Shown in pieces: positions 1 to 8,655 of a DNA stretch of 44,490 nt. The DNA lies in the NCBI GenBank assembly GCA_013694625.1, contig JACDCD010000067.1, forward strand, positions 1 to 44,490, given 5' to 3'. The notes under the pieces were generated by a model. It searched no databases. It saw nothing but the letters and a program-made list of their open reading frames with translations, and was not told the origin of the DNA. This stretch comes from Actinomycetota bacterium. GTDB taxonomy: Bacteria; Actinomycetota; CADDZG01; WHSQ01. A program made the position numbers and the translations under genes. How positions within the stretch are numbered: position 1 is the stretch's first letter; the number at the start of each line of letters is the position of its first letter.

Positions 1-1053
1 GCTCTCGGGATGGCCCGTGCCCTGTCGCTCCGCGATGAGCTCGATATCGTCGGCGTTGCCGCACTTCACCGCGGCCCGCCCGCGCCGCCCTGGACACCGC
101 CCGTCGAAGTGCGTCACTTGCCGCTTCCCCGCGCCGCTCTGTACGAGGGCTGGCACCGCCTGCGGAGACCCACCGTAGAACGGGCCACCGGGACCGTCGG
201 CCTCATTCACGCGACCTCGATCGCGATTCCGCCGAAGTCCGCTCCCCTCGTCGTGACGGTCCACGACCTTGCCTTCCTCAAAGATCCATCGCATTTCACC
301 GCTCGAGGGATGCGCTTCTTCCACCGCGGTCTCGATCTTGCCCGCACGCAGGCCGACCTCGTCCTGTGCTCATCGGAGGCCACGATGCGCGACTGCCACG
401 AAGCCGGCTTCAGGCCCCACGCGTTGCGTCACGTGCCGCTCGGCGTCGACGCGCCCCAAGCAGATCCGGCCTCTGTCGCCCGGGTACGCCGCCACTATGG
501 CTTGACGCGCCCCTACGTCTTGTGGACCGGCACCATCGAGCCCCGTAAGAACCTGCCGCGGCTTCTGGAGGCCTTCCGAGATCTGGAGGCGGAGGTCGAC
601 CTCGTCCTCGTCGGGCCGAAGGGATGGAAGGAGGACCTCGACAAGCTTCTGACCGACTTGCGGGAGCGGGTGCGGGTGCTCGGCTTCGTACCCCACACCG
701 ACCTGGCGGCTCTCTACGCCGGCGCCGCGGTGTTCTGCCTTCCGAGCTTGCTCGAGGGTTTCGGGTTCCCGGTTCTGGAGGCCATGGCCCAGGGGACACC
801 GGTCGTGACCTCCCGAGGCACCTCGACCGAAGAGCTGGCAGGAAGTGCGGGGGTGCTGGTGGATCCTCTCGACCCCGGCGACATTGCGCGTGGTCTCACC
901 TGGGTGCTCACCGACTCGAGCAGGGCGACAGAGCTCGGTGCCGAGGGGCGCGCGCAGGCGGCCGGCTACTCCTGGACGCGGACCGCCGCCCTGGTCGCCG
1001 GCGCCTACGGGGAGCTCGCCGAGACAAAGTCCCGCTCGGAGGGTCGCGCGTGA
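1..1053 (+). CDS. Glycosyltransferase family 4 (GT-B), 5' end outside window
   Basis: Transfers a sugar from an activated donor, probably onto a surface glycan precursor at the cytoplasmic face. The reading frame is open to base 1 and the residues before the first ATG (base 10) already look like the N-terminal GT4 helix (ALGMARALSLRDELDIVGV), so the gene starts upstream of the window. Visible GT4 marks are the VTVHDLAF segment, a hinge region with GTIEPRKNL (start of the C-terminal Rossmann domain) and the donor-site E-x7-E in EGFGFPVLEAM. The stop overlaps the next gene's GTG by 4 bp (GTGA), so the three glycosyltransferases are probably translationally coupled. Family assignment is firm; sugar donor and acceptor cannot be read from the sequence. 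Confidence 0.9.
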   Translation, partial: ALGMARALSLRDELDIVGVAALHRGPPAPPWTPPVEVRHLPLPRAALYEGWHRLRRPTVERATGTVGLIHATSIAIPPKSAPLVVTVHDLAFLKDPSHFTARGMRFFHRGLDLARTQADLVLCSSEATMRDCHEAGFRPHALRHVPLGVDAPQADPASVARVRRHYGLTRPYVLWTGTIEPRKNLPRLLEAFRDLEAEVDLVLVGPKGWKEDLDKLLTDLRERVRVLGFVPHTDLAALYAGAAVFCLPSLLEGFGFPVLEAMAQGTPVVTSRGTSTEELAGSAGVLVDPLDPGDIARGLTWVLTDSSRATELGAEGRAQAAGYSWTRTAALVAGAYGELAETKSRSEGRA

Positions 1054-2177
1054 ACAGGGTCGGCCTGAATCTGGTGTGGATGGTGCCGGGCACCGTGGGC
1101 GGCTCGGAAAGCTACCTCACGCGCTTGTTGAATGGGCTCGCCGAGCGCTCCTCCGAGCTCGACTTCACGGTCTTCGCCTTGCCTTCGTTCGCAGACGCGT
1201 ATCCCACACTGTCCCGAGCTTTCCGAGTCGACTATGCCCCTGTTTCGGGGAACAGCAAAGCTCTGCGCGTTGCAGGGGAGAACTCATGGCTTGCGTATGA
1301 ATGCCGGCGCCGGCGGCTCAACCTGGTCCATCACGGTGGAGGCATCCTTCCGTTGGTGCGTTGGGGAACGTCGCTGATCACAGTTCATGATCTGCAATAC
1401 CTCAGCTATCCCGACTACTTCTCTCCGACCAAGCTCCAATACCTCAAACGGATGGTGCCGCGCTCAACCCGCATCGCCCGCCTGATCCTCACGCCGAGTG
1501 AATTCACGCGGCTCGCCGTCATCGAGCGAATGCATGTAGACCCGGACGCGGTCCGCGTGATCCCGCATGGAATCGCTCCCGTGCTCGGAGGTGACGCGAC
1601 AGAAGACGTGCGCGCTCGCTACGCCCTGACAGGCCCGTTCTTCCTTTATCCCGCAATCACCTATCCACACAAGAACCACCTCGTCTTGCTCGACGCGTTC
1701 GCCGCCGTGCTCAAAGATCACCCGGACCTGGCGCTGGTGCTCACGGGCGGCAGAGGGCCTGCAGAGGCCGCTGTGTTCCGAAGGGTGCAAACACTCGGCA
1801 TCGAGACGCAGGTGAAGCGACTGGGGTATATCTCCGAAGGTGACCTCAACTCGCTCTATCTCGAAGCAATCGCTATGACTTTCCCCTCGCGTTATGAGGG
1901 TTTCGGCGCGCCCGTGCTCGAAGCGATGGCCAGAGGGTGTCCGGTGATAGCGGCCGACGCTGCCGCCCTCCCTGAAGTCGTCGGGCCGGCCGGGAGGCTC
2001 GTGGCTCCGGACGACGTCGAGGGGTGGGCGGGCGCAATGAAGGAGCTCATCGTCGACGCCCAGGTCCGAGGACCTTTGGCGGCCGCCGGGCTAGAACGGG
2101 CGCGTCACTTCACAATGTCGCGCGCGGCCGGCCTCCTCGAGGACGCGTATCGCCTGGCGTTGGGGCGGACGCCATGA
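1050..2177 (+). CDS. Glycosyltransferase family 4 (GT-B)
   Basis: A 375-residue GT4 enzyme. The start is the GTG at 1050 that overlaps the previous stop; the frame is open further upstream but that part is only a shadow of the first gene. The N-terminus (VGLNLVWMVPGTVGGSESY) is the typical first strand and glycine-rich acceptor loop; LITVHDLQYL follows, then the C-terminal donor domain with ITYPHKNH and E-x7-E in YEGFGAPVLEAM. It overlaps the next gene by 4 bp (ATGA). The paired mannosyl/rhamnosyl-type look is common among actinobacterial polysaccharide clusters, but specificity is unknown. It is homologous to the first gene yet clearly diverged, so not a recent duplication. Confidence 0.9.
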   Translation: MNRVGLNLVWMVPGTVGGSESYLTRLLNGLAERSSELDFTVFALPSFADAYPTLSRAFRVDYAPVSGNSKALRVAGENSWLAYECRRRRLNLVHHGGGILPLVRWGTSLITVHDLQYLSYPDYFSPTKLQYLKRMVPRSTRIARLILTPSEFTRLAVIERMHVDPDAVRVIPHGIAPVLGGDATEDVRARYALTGPFFLYPAITYPHKNHLVLLDAFAAVLKDHPDLALVLTGGRGPAEAAVFRRVQTLGIETQVKRLGYISEGDLNSLYLEAIAMTFPSRYEGFGAPVLEAMARGCPVIAADAAALPEVVGPAGRLVAPDDVEGWAGAMKELIVDAQVRGPLAAAGLERARHFTMSRAAGLLEDAYRLALGRTP

Positions 2178-3418
2178 GACTTGTGGTCGTCACCCCGCAT
2201 TTCGAGCCCGATGTCGCTCCCACCGGGGAAGTTGTGACGCGGCTCGTGCACGAGCTCGCAGCGCGGGGCCATCACATCGAGGTGCTCACGTCGCTTCCTT
2301 GGTATCGCAATCACCGCATCGAGCCCGGATACGAAGGCAGGCTCGTTCGATCGGAAGACACGCCCTGGGGCCGCATCGCGCGCGTTAACCCCTTCGCCAC
2401 CTCCGACAAGCGCAATCTCTTCAAGCGGGGCGCTGCCTTTGTGGGGTTCAGCGCAGTCGCAAGCGCCATCGGCGTGCGCGGCGAACCGGTTGATGCAGTC
2501 CTTGCGGTGTCCCCCCCACTGACCCTGGGAGCCGCCGGATACTTGATAGCGCGGGCCCGCGCGGCGGCTTTCGTCTTCAACGTCCAGGACGTCTACCCCG
2601 ATGTCGCCGTCGAGTTGGGAGTCTTGAAGAGCCGTCTTGTTATCCAGGGAGCGACGCGCCTCGAGCGGTTCTGCTATGCGCGCGCCGACAAGATCACAGT
2701 CCTTTCCGATGAGCTCAAAGACAACGTCGGGGCCAAGACCGATCCCGCCAAGGTGCGGGTGATACCGAACTTTGTGGATACCGACTGGATCAAACCAGGC
2801 CCCCTCGAGAATGCGTATCGCACCGAGTTCGGCCTGCAGGGCAAGAAGGTCGTGATGTATGCAGGAAACGTCGGTCTGTCGCAGTCGATCGACACGGTCC
2901 TCGACTCCGCGATGGCCCTGGAGTATGACCCCGACATCGTTTTCGTCATCAACGGCGGCGGAGCTGTTCTTGAAGAAGTAGCCCGGCGCGCTCGTCAGCT
3001 GCCAAATGTGCGGCTCGTCGGCATGCAGCCGGCCTCGCGCCTGCCACAGGTGCTGGGAGCCGCAGACGTGCACCTGGTCCCGCTCAAGAAAGGACTTGCA
3101 CGTTCGAGCGTCCCATCGAAGGTGTACTCGATCCTCGCCGCAGGGCGCCCGTTGGTGGCGAGCGTCGACGAACGCAGCGAGGTGGCGCTCCTGGTCGAAC
3201 GGGCGAACGCCGGTTTCGCCGTGGCTCCGGGCGACGCCGAGGCGCTGACCAAGGCGATCAGACGTCTCGTCGACGACCCCGACGAGGCGCGCCGCATGGG
3301 GCTTGCGGCGCGCCGCTTCGTCCGGAGCTGGGCCTCCCCTGCTGCCGTGGCAGCCTCCTATGAGGACCTCTTCGAAGAGCTCGCCGCAAGTCGCGACGGG
3401 ACCGCAACGGACCATTGA
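2174..3418 (+). CDS. Glycosyltransferase family 4, WcaI-like
   Basis: A 414-residue GT4 protein beginning at ATG 2174 inside an ATGA overlap with the preceding gene. The N-terminus MRLVVVTPHFEPDVAPTG, the segment FNVQDVYPDVAVELGVL and the C-terminal KKGLARSSVPSKVYSILAAG are characteristic of the colanic-acid WcaI / fucosyl-GlcNAc type branch of GT4, in which the usual E-x7-E is replaced by a less strict S-x-PSK-x-YSILA segment. It is the last gene of the glycosyltransferase operon entering from the left; a 97-bp gap with its own promoter separates it from fabI. Role in surface polysaccharide assembly is inferred from family and neighbours. Confidence 0.88.
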   Translation: MRLVVVTPHFEPDVAPTGEVVTRLVHELAARGHHIEVLTSLPWYRNHRIEPGYEGRLVRSEDTPWGRIARVNPFATSDKRNLFKRGAAFVGFSAVASAIGVRGEPVDAVLAVSPPLTLGAAGYLIARARAAAFVFNVQDVYPDVAVELGVLKSRLVIQGATRLERFCYARADKITVLSDELKDNVGAKTDPAKVRVIPNFVDTDWIKPGPLENAYRTEFGLQGKKVVMYAGNVGLSQSIDTVLDSAMALEYDPDIVFVINGGGAVLEEVARRARQLPNVRLVGMQPASRLPQVLGAADVHLVPLKKGLARSSVPSKVYSILAAGRPLVASVDERSEVALLVERANAGFAVAPGDAEALTKAIRRLVDDPDEARRMGLAARRFVRSWASPAAVAASYEDLFEELAASRDGTATDH

Positions 3419-3503
3419 CTTCTCGTCGTGTAGACCACCGACGCGTCTGAGCACCCCCGCGCCTGGCCGCCTCTCGATGGGCGCTACCGGCGCGCCGAAC
3501 CAC

Positions 3504-3509
3504 TACACT
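3504..3509 (+). promoter_or_regulatory. Leaderless-type -10 box for fabI
   Basis: TACACT, followed by 6 nt and then the ATG of fabI at 3516. This spacing places the transcription start on or next to the start codon, and no Shine-Dalgarno is visible. The same geometry recurs at four other gene starts in the window. Confidence 0.5.
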
Positions 3510-3515
3510 CTCGCC

Positions 3516-4304
3516 ATGTTGCTCGAGGGCAAGAAGCTTCTGATCACCGGGGTGCTCACGCCGCAGAGCATCGCCTTCACAGCAGCCAAAGTCGCACAGG
3601 AGCAGGGCGCCGAGATCCTGCTTACGAGCTTCGGAAAGGGCGCCGCCCTCACCAAGAGGAGCGCCCGCAGGCTTCCGCAGCCGCCCGAGGTGCTCGAGAT
3701 GGACGCGAACGAGGTTTCCCATGTCGAGGCCGTCGCCGACGAGATCCGGTCGCGTTGGGGCTCGGTCGATGGCGTTCTCCACGCGATCGCCTTTGCACCG
3801 GGCGACGCACTCGGCGGCAACTTCCTCAACACGCCATGGGACAGCGCCAGCACCGCCTTTCAAACGAGCGCCTTCTCGCTCAAGACACTGGCCGTCGGGC
3901 TGCTGCCTCTGATGAAGGAGGCCGGCGGTTCGGTCGTCGCCATGGACTTCGATGCGTCGGTCGCCTGGCCGATCTACGACTGGATGGGTGTGAGCAAGGC
4001 GGCGCTCGAATCCATCGCCCGCTATCTCGCGCGTGACCTGGGGCCGCACAACATCCGGGTCAACTGCGTGTCGGCCGGCCCGTTGCGAACGATGGCGGCC
4101 AAGAGCATTCCCGGCTTCGACGTGTTGTCCGCGGCATGGGCGGGCCGCGCCCCTCTCACTTGGGACACCTCCGATCCCGAGCCCGTGGCGCGCGCGGTGA
4201 CGTTTCTTCTTTCCGACTGGTCTGCGGGCATCACGGGCGAGATTCTGCACGTCGACGGCGGCTACCACGCAATGGGGGCCGAACTGAGGCCGCCCGCCGG
4301 GTGA
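3516..4304 (+). CDS. fabI: Enoyl-[acyl-carrier-protein] reductase (NADH), InhA/FabI type
   Basis: Reduces trans-2-enoyl-ACP in the last step of the fatty acid elongation cycle, in the cytosol. The 262-residue length fits the family. The frame is open upstream, but MLLEGKKLLITGVLTPQSIAF is the canonical N-terminus, so ATG 3516 is chosen. The catalytic Tyr and Lys are in YDWMGVSK (Y-x6-K spacing of FabI/InhA rather than the Y-x3-K of ordinary SDRs), and MDFDASVAWPIYDWM plus SAGPLRTMAAKSIPG closely resemble mycobacterial InhA, supporting an actinobacterial host. It stands alone between the glycosyltransferase operon and the convergent LCP gene, and has its own leaderless-type promoter. Confidence 0.93.
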   Translation: MLLEGKKLLITGVLTPQSIAFTAAKVAQEQGAEILLTSFGKGAALTKRSARRLPQPPEVLEMDANEVSHVEAVADEIRSRWGSVDGVLHAIAFAPGDALGGNFLNTPWDSASTAFQTSAFSLKTLAVGLLPLMKEAGGSVVAMDFDASVAWPIYDWMGVSKAALESIARYLARDLGPHNIRVNCVSAGPLRTMAAKSIPGFDVLSAAWAGRAPLTWDTSDPEPVARAVTFLLSDWSAGITGEILHVDGGYHAMGAELRPPAG

Positions 4305-4343
4305 CGGGTGCGACGTAGTCACATTTGCAGCGCCTTCGCGTCT

Positions 4344-5423
4344 TCAGGTACGGCAGGCGGCGGGTTGCTCCTTCGGCTCCGGGATCGGGATCGGCTTGAG
4401 CTTCGGCTTGCCCTTTGCATCGGCAGGCGAGATGTTCCGGGCGATGGCGCCGAACATCTTCTCCATGGCGCGCCGGTCGGGGCGCAGGACCTGCCGGCCG
4501 TCCGGCAGCGTGAGCGGGCCCTTGATCGGGGCCGTGTAGGCCTCGAACCGCTTGGGATCGAAGCTCTGAAGCTGTCCGGCCAGGGCTCGGAGCTGCGGGA
4601 TGCCGGTATTTGCGTCGACACTCACGTTCTTGGTTGCGACACCCGGCAGCCGCAAAAGCTTCGCTGGGTTCAAGAGCGTCGAGGCCGAAGTCAGTTTGTC
4701 CAACGCGGCGGCAAGGAACTTCTGCTGGTTCTGGATACGGCCGAGATCGCCGTTGGGGAAGTTGCGTGAGCGGACGAAACGCAATGCCCTGTCACCGTCG
4801 AAATGCACCAGGGGAAGCTCGTCGGCGGTGACTTCGATTCCGGTTGCGTCGTCGAACGGGATCGGCTCTGTAAGACAGAGATCGACCCCGTCCACCGCAT
4901 CTACGAGGTCCCGGAAACCTGCGATGTTGACCATTGCGTAGTGATGGATCTCGAGCCCGGTGAGCTCCTTGACCGTGCGGATCAGCTTCGTGCTTCCACC
5001 GTCGAGCGCGATGTTGATCCTGTCCTTTGGGCCCCCGTGGATCTTTACGTAGAGATCGCGAGGGAACTGCACCATCGTCACCCGACCCGACTCGGGATCG
5101 ATGTGGGCGATGATCAGGGTATCGGCGCGCTGACCCGTTACTCCCTCCGTGCCAGCGCCGAGATCGAGCTGCTCCTCGGCGGTAAACCCGGAACGCGAAT
5201 CCGATCCCACCAACAGCGCGTTGTACGGATCTCCCGGCTTCTTGGCCACAACCACCCCTTCGGGAATGGAAGGGTCCTGGATCGCTTCCTCGGTGTCGTT
5301 GTAGAGCCACCAGCCGTAGCCCCCGACTGCAAAGAGGACCAACGCGATTCCTCCGAGCACCCACCGCCAGACGTGCCGCTTCTTGTACGGGTATGAGTGT
5401 TTGGAATCAGACATTCCACTCAT
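4344..5423 (-). CDS. LytR-CpsA-Psr (LCP) family glycopolymer transferase
   Basis: LCP proteins transfer undecaprenyl-linked polymers (wall teichoic acid, arabinogalactan, capsule) to peptidoglycan outside the membrane. This 359-residue protein has a short basic cytoplasmic tail, one membrane helix at about residues 20-40 (RWVLGGIALVLFAVGGYGWW) and an extracellular LCP domain: NALLVGSDSRSG, ADTLIIAHIDPESGRVTMVQ, FPRDLYVKI, NIALDGGSTKLIRTVKELTG, and the basic loop VRSRNFPNGDLGRIQNQQKF that holds the lipid pyrophosphate arginines. A second Met 3 codons in (5414) is an alternative start. It fits the nearby glycan genes. The tail is proline/lysine rich and ends with a lone Cys (ACRT). No LytR_C domain is visible. 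Confidence 0.92.
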   Translation of the reverse strand: MSGMSDSKHSYPYKKRHVWRWVLGGIALVLFAVGGYGWWLYNDTEEAIQDPSIPEGVVVAKKPGDPYNALLVGSDSRSGFTAEEQLDLGAGTEGVTGQRADTLIIAHIDPESGRVTMVQFPRDLYVKIHGGPKDRINIALDGGSTKLIRTVKELTGLEIHHYAMVNIAGFRDLVDAVDGVDLCLTEPIPFDDATGIEVTADELPLVHFDGDRALRFVRSRNFPNGDLGRIQNQQKFLAAALDKLTSASTLLNPAKLLRLPGVATKNVSVDANTGIPQLRALAGQLQSFDPKRFEAYTAPIKGPLTLPDGRQVLRPDRRAMEKMFGAIARNISPADAKGKPKLKPIPIPEPKEQPAACRT

Positions 5424-5436
5424 TATTTCAAGAACC

Positions 5437-5475
5437 TTGGTCGAAAATGCAGGCAGAGCGACATTTCTCGACCAA
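5437..5475. repeat. Inverted repeat between lyase and LCP genes
   Basis: TTGGTCGA (5437-5444) pairs with TCGACCAA (5468-5475), and the arms extend inward imperfectly (AAATG against CATTT). It lies 14-52 nt before the LCP start and 27-65 nt after the lyase stop, both genes reading leftward. It could be an operator for the LCP gene or a hairpin ending the lyase operon; there is no U-run, so an operator is at least as likely. Confidence 0.5.
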
Positions 5476-5501
5476 AGAACGCGCTCGGGTCCTTCCGGAG
5501 C

Positions 5502-6905
5502 CTAGGCGCGTCCGGGGATTCCGGGTTCCGTCATCGGTTTGACATCGAGTACATCGTCGAGATCAGCCTCGGACATCACTTCGTGCTCCAACGCCACTTC
5601 GCGTATCGTCCGGCGCTCCTCGTGAGCTTGCTTGGCGATGCGGGCGGCTGCCTCGTAGCCGATGTAGTCGGTCATCGACGTGACCAGCATTAGCGACTGT
5701 TCGAGGAGGTACGCACAGCGCTCTTCATCTGCCTCGATGCCGTCGACACAGCGTTCTGTGAACGCTTTCACGCCGTTGGCGAAGATGGTCATGCCGAACA
5801 ACAGGTTGAAGCCGAACGAGGGCCACCACACGTTAAGATCGAGTTGGCCATTGTGGGCTGCAAGCGTGCAGACCTCGTCGAATCCGATGACCTGAAAGCA
5901 AACCATGTTCATCATCTCGGCCATCGCCGGGTTCACCTTCCCCGGCATGATGGAAGATCCGGGTTGGACCGGGGGCAGAATGATCTCGCCGATGGCGGTG
6001 CGAGGGCCGGACGCCAGCAGGCGGATGTCGGACGCAATCCGGGAGACCTCAACCGCGACGTTCTTTACCGCGCTGGAAACATGAGTCATATCGGCGCCCG
6101 ATTGGGTGACCCGAAAGAAGTTGTCACTCCGGTGGAGGTCGAAGCCTGTGAGCTCGTTCAGATGCCTGACCACAGTTTCGATGTAGGCCGGCTCGGCGTT
6201 TATGCCGGTTCCTGCGGCGGTCCCGCCCAACCCGATTTCCTCGACCGCCTCCACAGATGAGCGCAGACGTTCGGTGCCGAGCTCCACTGCACGCGCCCAG
6301 CCGGAAAACTCCTGGCCCAAACGGATAGGCACCGCGTCCTGCAGATGAGTCCGCGCCGGTTTGACGATGTCATCGAAGCTTCGAGCCTTCCCGCCGAGTG
6401 AAGCTGCGAGGCCGTCGAGTGCTTGTATCAGGCGGTCGGATGCTCGCAATGCCCCGAGGCGCACGGCGGTCGGATTCGTATCGTTAGACGACTGCGCCAT
6501 GTTTACGTGATCGTTGGGATGAACCTTCCGGTCCCTGCCGCGCTCGCCACCGAGCAGCTCAGAAGCCCTGTTGGCCAGCACCTCGTTGGTGTTCATGTTG
6601 TGTGACACGCCTGCGCCCGCCTGCCAGGGATCGACCACGAAATGTTCGTCATGTCTGCCGTCGAGAGCTTCATCGGCTGCCTCGACGATCGCTTCTCCGA
6701 TCTTCCTGTCGAGCCGGCCGGTGTCCATGTTTGCCAAGGCGGCCGCCTTCTTGATCGTCACCATGCCCCAGACGTAGTCGGCCTGGGGGGGAAGACCGGA
6801 GATCGGGTAGTTGTCGCGCGCCCGTTGGCTCTGTGCCCCGTAGAGGGCCTGGGCCGGAACCTCGATCTGGCCCAGTGTGTCCTTCTCTGTCCGTGTGGCG
6901 CTCAT
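5502..6905 (-). CDS. Fumarase/aspartase superfamily lyase (aspartate ammonia-lyase or class II fumarase)
   Basis: A 467-residue member of the fumarase/aspartase family, which eliminates water from malate or ammonia from aspartate to give fumarate. Family motifs are complete: GAQSQRARDNY, SSNDTNPTAVR, ARTHLQDAVP, and the catalytic Ser loop GSSIMPGKVNP. MPGKVNP is shared by fumarases and Bacillus-type aspartases. The sequence around it (MAEMMNMVCFQVIGFDEV, GQLDLNV) and the ending MTEPGIPGRA resemble AspB-type aspartases, while LVTSMTDYIGYEAAARIAK is intermediate, so substrate is left open. The start codon overlaps the stop of the upstream DUF2007 gene by 4 bp, making it the last gene of a three-gene leftward operon with an acyl-CoA dehydrogenase. 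Confidence 0.88.
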   Translation of the reverse strand: MSATRTEKDTLGQIEVPAQALYGAQSQRARDNYPISGLPPQADYVWGMVTIKKAAALANMDTGRLDRKIGEAIVEAADEALDGRHDEHFVVDPWQAGAGVSHNMNTNEVLANRASELLGGERGRDRKVHPNDHVNMAQSSNDTNPTAVRLGALRASDRLIQALDGLAASLGGKARSFDDIVKPARTHLQDAVPIRLGQEFSGWARAVELGTERLRSSVEAVEEIGLGGTAAGTGINAEPAYIETVVRHLNELTGFDLHRSDNFFRVTQSGADMTHVSSAVKNVAVEVSRIASDIRLLASGPRTAIGEIILPPVQPGSSIMPGKVNPAMAEMMNMVCFQVIGFDEVCTLAAHNGQLDLNVWWPSFGFNLLFGMTIFANGVKAFTERCVDGIEADEERCAYLLEQSLMLVTSMTDYIGYEAAARIAKQAHEERRTIREVALEHEVMSEADLDDVLDVKPMTEPGIPGRA

Positions 6906-7408
6906 CTGATGACCTCCCGGTCGATCCTCGGCGACCCTCCGTCATGGCTCGGCCGGGCCGAATCATCACAGAACACCGGCACCACACAGACGGTGGTCGC
7001 ACGCGTCGCCTGTAGGAGCGCAGCGGCGATGAAGAGGGTCCCCAGCGCGATGGCGGTTGCCCACCAGAGAAGACGCACGGGACGTCTGGGCGGCGCCGGT
7101 TGACGCCGCTCGGCCGTGGGACTCGACCAGGAGATCTCCACCAGAACCAGGCGCGCCTCCTCCAATTGCCGGCGTCGCACCAGCACCGTGACGGGCGCCC
7201 ACGGGTTCGATCCACCGTAGAGCCACGCCCCCGGTGCCGCTCGGTCGGGCAGGGTCTGCACCTCGACGCCCGCTTCGGCCAGACGTCCGGCCAAGAGGTG
7301 TGCCTCGATGTCATCGGGGGCTTTGAGGAGCTCGATCCAACCGGAGCCACCTCCGCCTCCAGAGCGCGTCCGTGCTGGTGGAGGCGGTGCTTGCAATCTA
7401 GTGGGCAT
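6902..7408 (-). CDS. DUF2007-like protein with C-terminal membrane helix
   Basis: A 168-residue protein. The frame is open further upstream but that part is antisense to the acyl-CoA dehydrogenase; the ATG at 7408 lies 4 nt beyond the dehydrogenase stop. After a Pro/Gly-rich N-terminus, WIELLKAPDDIEAHLLAGRLAEAGVEVQTLP is typical of DUF2007 (PF09413, a ferredoxin-like fold proposed to be a signal-transducing domain), followed by a segment with APVTVLVRRRQLEEARLVL. One membrane helix follows at about residues 115-135 (LLWWATAIALGTLFIAAALL), then a short tail. Function unknown. It is overlapped by 4 bp with the lyase start, so all three genes are likely co-translated. Confidence 0.75.
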   Translation of the reverse strand: MPTRLQAPPPPARTRSGGGGGSGWIELLKAPDDIEAHLLAGRLAEAGVEVQTLPDRAAPGAWLYGGSNPWAPVTVLVRRRQLEEARLVLVEISWSSPTAERRQPAPPRRPVRLLWWATAIALGTLFIAAALLQATRATTVCVVPVFCDDSARPSHDGGSPRIDREVIR

Positions 7409-7412
7409 CCGC

Positions 7413-8576
7413 CTACTCGAGCTTCCCGAAGATCTTGCGGGCAATGACGACTCGCTGAATCTGATTGGTGCCCTCGTAAATCTGCGTGATCTTTGCGTCA
7501 CGCATGAGCCGCTCAACGGGATAGTCGCTGATGTAGCCATATCCACCGAGGGCCTGTACGCAGTCGGTGGTGATGGCCATGGCGGCATCGGATGCGTGGC
7601 ACTTTGCAATCGCCGCCCAGTAAGAAACGTCTGGATCGTCTTCGTCAACGGCAATCGCAGAACGATAAACCGCTAAACGGGCGGTCTCGAGTTTCATAGC
7701 CATGTCCGCGAACATGAACTGCATCCCCTGAAAAGACGCAATCGGCTTGCCGAACTGCTTACGCTCCGAGCAGTAGCCAACTGCGTAATCGAATGCGCCC
7801 TGCGCAATACCGAGCGCTTGGGCAGCAATGGTGGGGCGCGAGAAGTCGAGCGTCCGCATGGCGATGTCCCAGCCGTGATTCACCTGGCCCAAGACATTCG
7901 AACCCGGCACGCGGCAGTTCTCCAATATCACTTCACGCGTGGGCGAGCCTCTGATCCCTAATTTCTTCTCCTTGCGGCCGAGCGAGAATCCCTCCATGTC
8001 GCTCGACACCAGAAAAGCCGTGATGTTCTGCCCCTTGCGCGCCTCCAGGTCTGTCACTGCGAAGAAGGTGTAGAGGTCGGAGGCTCCCGCGTTGGTGATC
8101 CAGCGTTTGCTCCCGTTGATTATCCAGTCGTCACCGTCGGCCGTTGCGCGGCTCCGCATACTGGCTGCATCCGATCCTGAGTCCGGCTCTGTCAGGCAGT
8201 ACGACATCCGGTGCCGGCCGGTCGCAATGCCCGAACACACCTCGGACTTCTGCTCCTCGGTGCCCCCGAGCAGGACCGCTACGGCGCCGAGCTTGTTCAC
8301 CGCAGGGATGAGCGAGACACCCGCCTGCCAGCGGGAGATCTCCTCGACGAGGATGCAAAGCTCGACCGCGCCCCCGCCCGCGCCCCCGTACTGCTCCGGG
8401 TAGGACACACCCGACAAACCGTTCTTGACGAGCAGATCGTCGATATCCCAAGGGTACTCGTCCTCGGAATCGATATCGGAGGCACGGGGGGAAATCTTGT
8501 CCTCTACCAGCTCTCGCACCGCCGCGCGAAAGGCTTGCTGTTCCTCGGTGAGGGAGAAGCTAAGCCCTTCGCTCAT
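7413..8576 (-). CDS. Acyl-CoA dehydrogenase
   Basis: An FAD enzyme that introduces the alpha-beta double bond into acyl-CoA in beta-oxidation or branched-chain amino acid breakdown. The 387-residue length matches short/medium-chain family members. Visible are YPEQYGGAGGG in the N-terminal helical domain, CLTEPDSGSD and INGSKRWITNAG in the FAD-binding beta domain, and near the C-terminus DCVQALGGYGYI and the catalytic base Glu in IYEGTNQIQR. It heads the leftward operon with the DUF2007 and fumarase/aspartase-type genes and sits beside the thiolase and methylmalonyl-CoA epimerase genes, so a role in acyl-CoA breakdown is likely; chain length is not predictable. Its start has a leaderless-type promoter. 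Confidence 0.92.
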   Translation of the reverse strand: MSEGLSFSLTEEQQAFRAAVRELVEDKISPRASDIDSEDEYPWDIDDLLVKNGLSGVSYPEQYGGAGGGAVELCILVEEISRWQAGVSLIPAVNKLGAVAVLLGGTEEQKSEVCSGIATGRHRMSYCLTEPDSGSDAASMRSRATADGDDWIINGSKRWITNAGASDLYTFFAVTDLEARKGQNITAFLVSSDMEGFSLGRKEKKLGIRGSPTREVILENCRVPGSNVLGQVNHGWDIAMRTLDFSRPTIAAQALGIAQGAFDYAVGYCSERKQFGKPIASFQGMQFMFADMAMKLETARLAVYRSAIAVDEDDPDVSYWAAIAKCHASDAAMAITTDCVQALGGYGYISDYPVERLMRDAKITQIYEGTNQIQRVVIARKIFGKLE

Positions 8577-8582
8577 CCCATG

Positions 8583-8588
8583 ATGTTA
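8583..8588 (-). promoter_or_regulatory. Leaderless-type -10 box for acyl-CoA dehydrogenase
   Basis: On the minus strand TAACAT is followed by 6 nt and the ATG at 8576. No Shine-Dalgarno precedes the gene. Same geometry as the fabI, epimerase, pccB and ACT-protein promoters. Confidence 0.5.
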
Positions 8589-8655
8589 CCCGTGCCTGCG
8601 GCGTTGAAGCTCTTCGCAGGCTTCTGCACCACAAAACGGCCGGAGAACCGCTACT

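Noticed and set aside
2105-3454. 449-codon open frame on the minus strand
   Set aside because: Exactly antisense to the third glycosyltransferase; no recognisable domain; typical shadow frame in GC-rich DNA.
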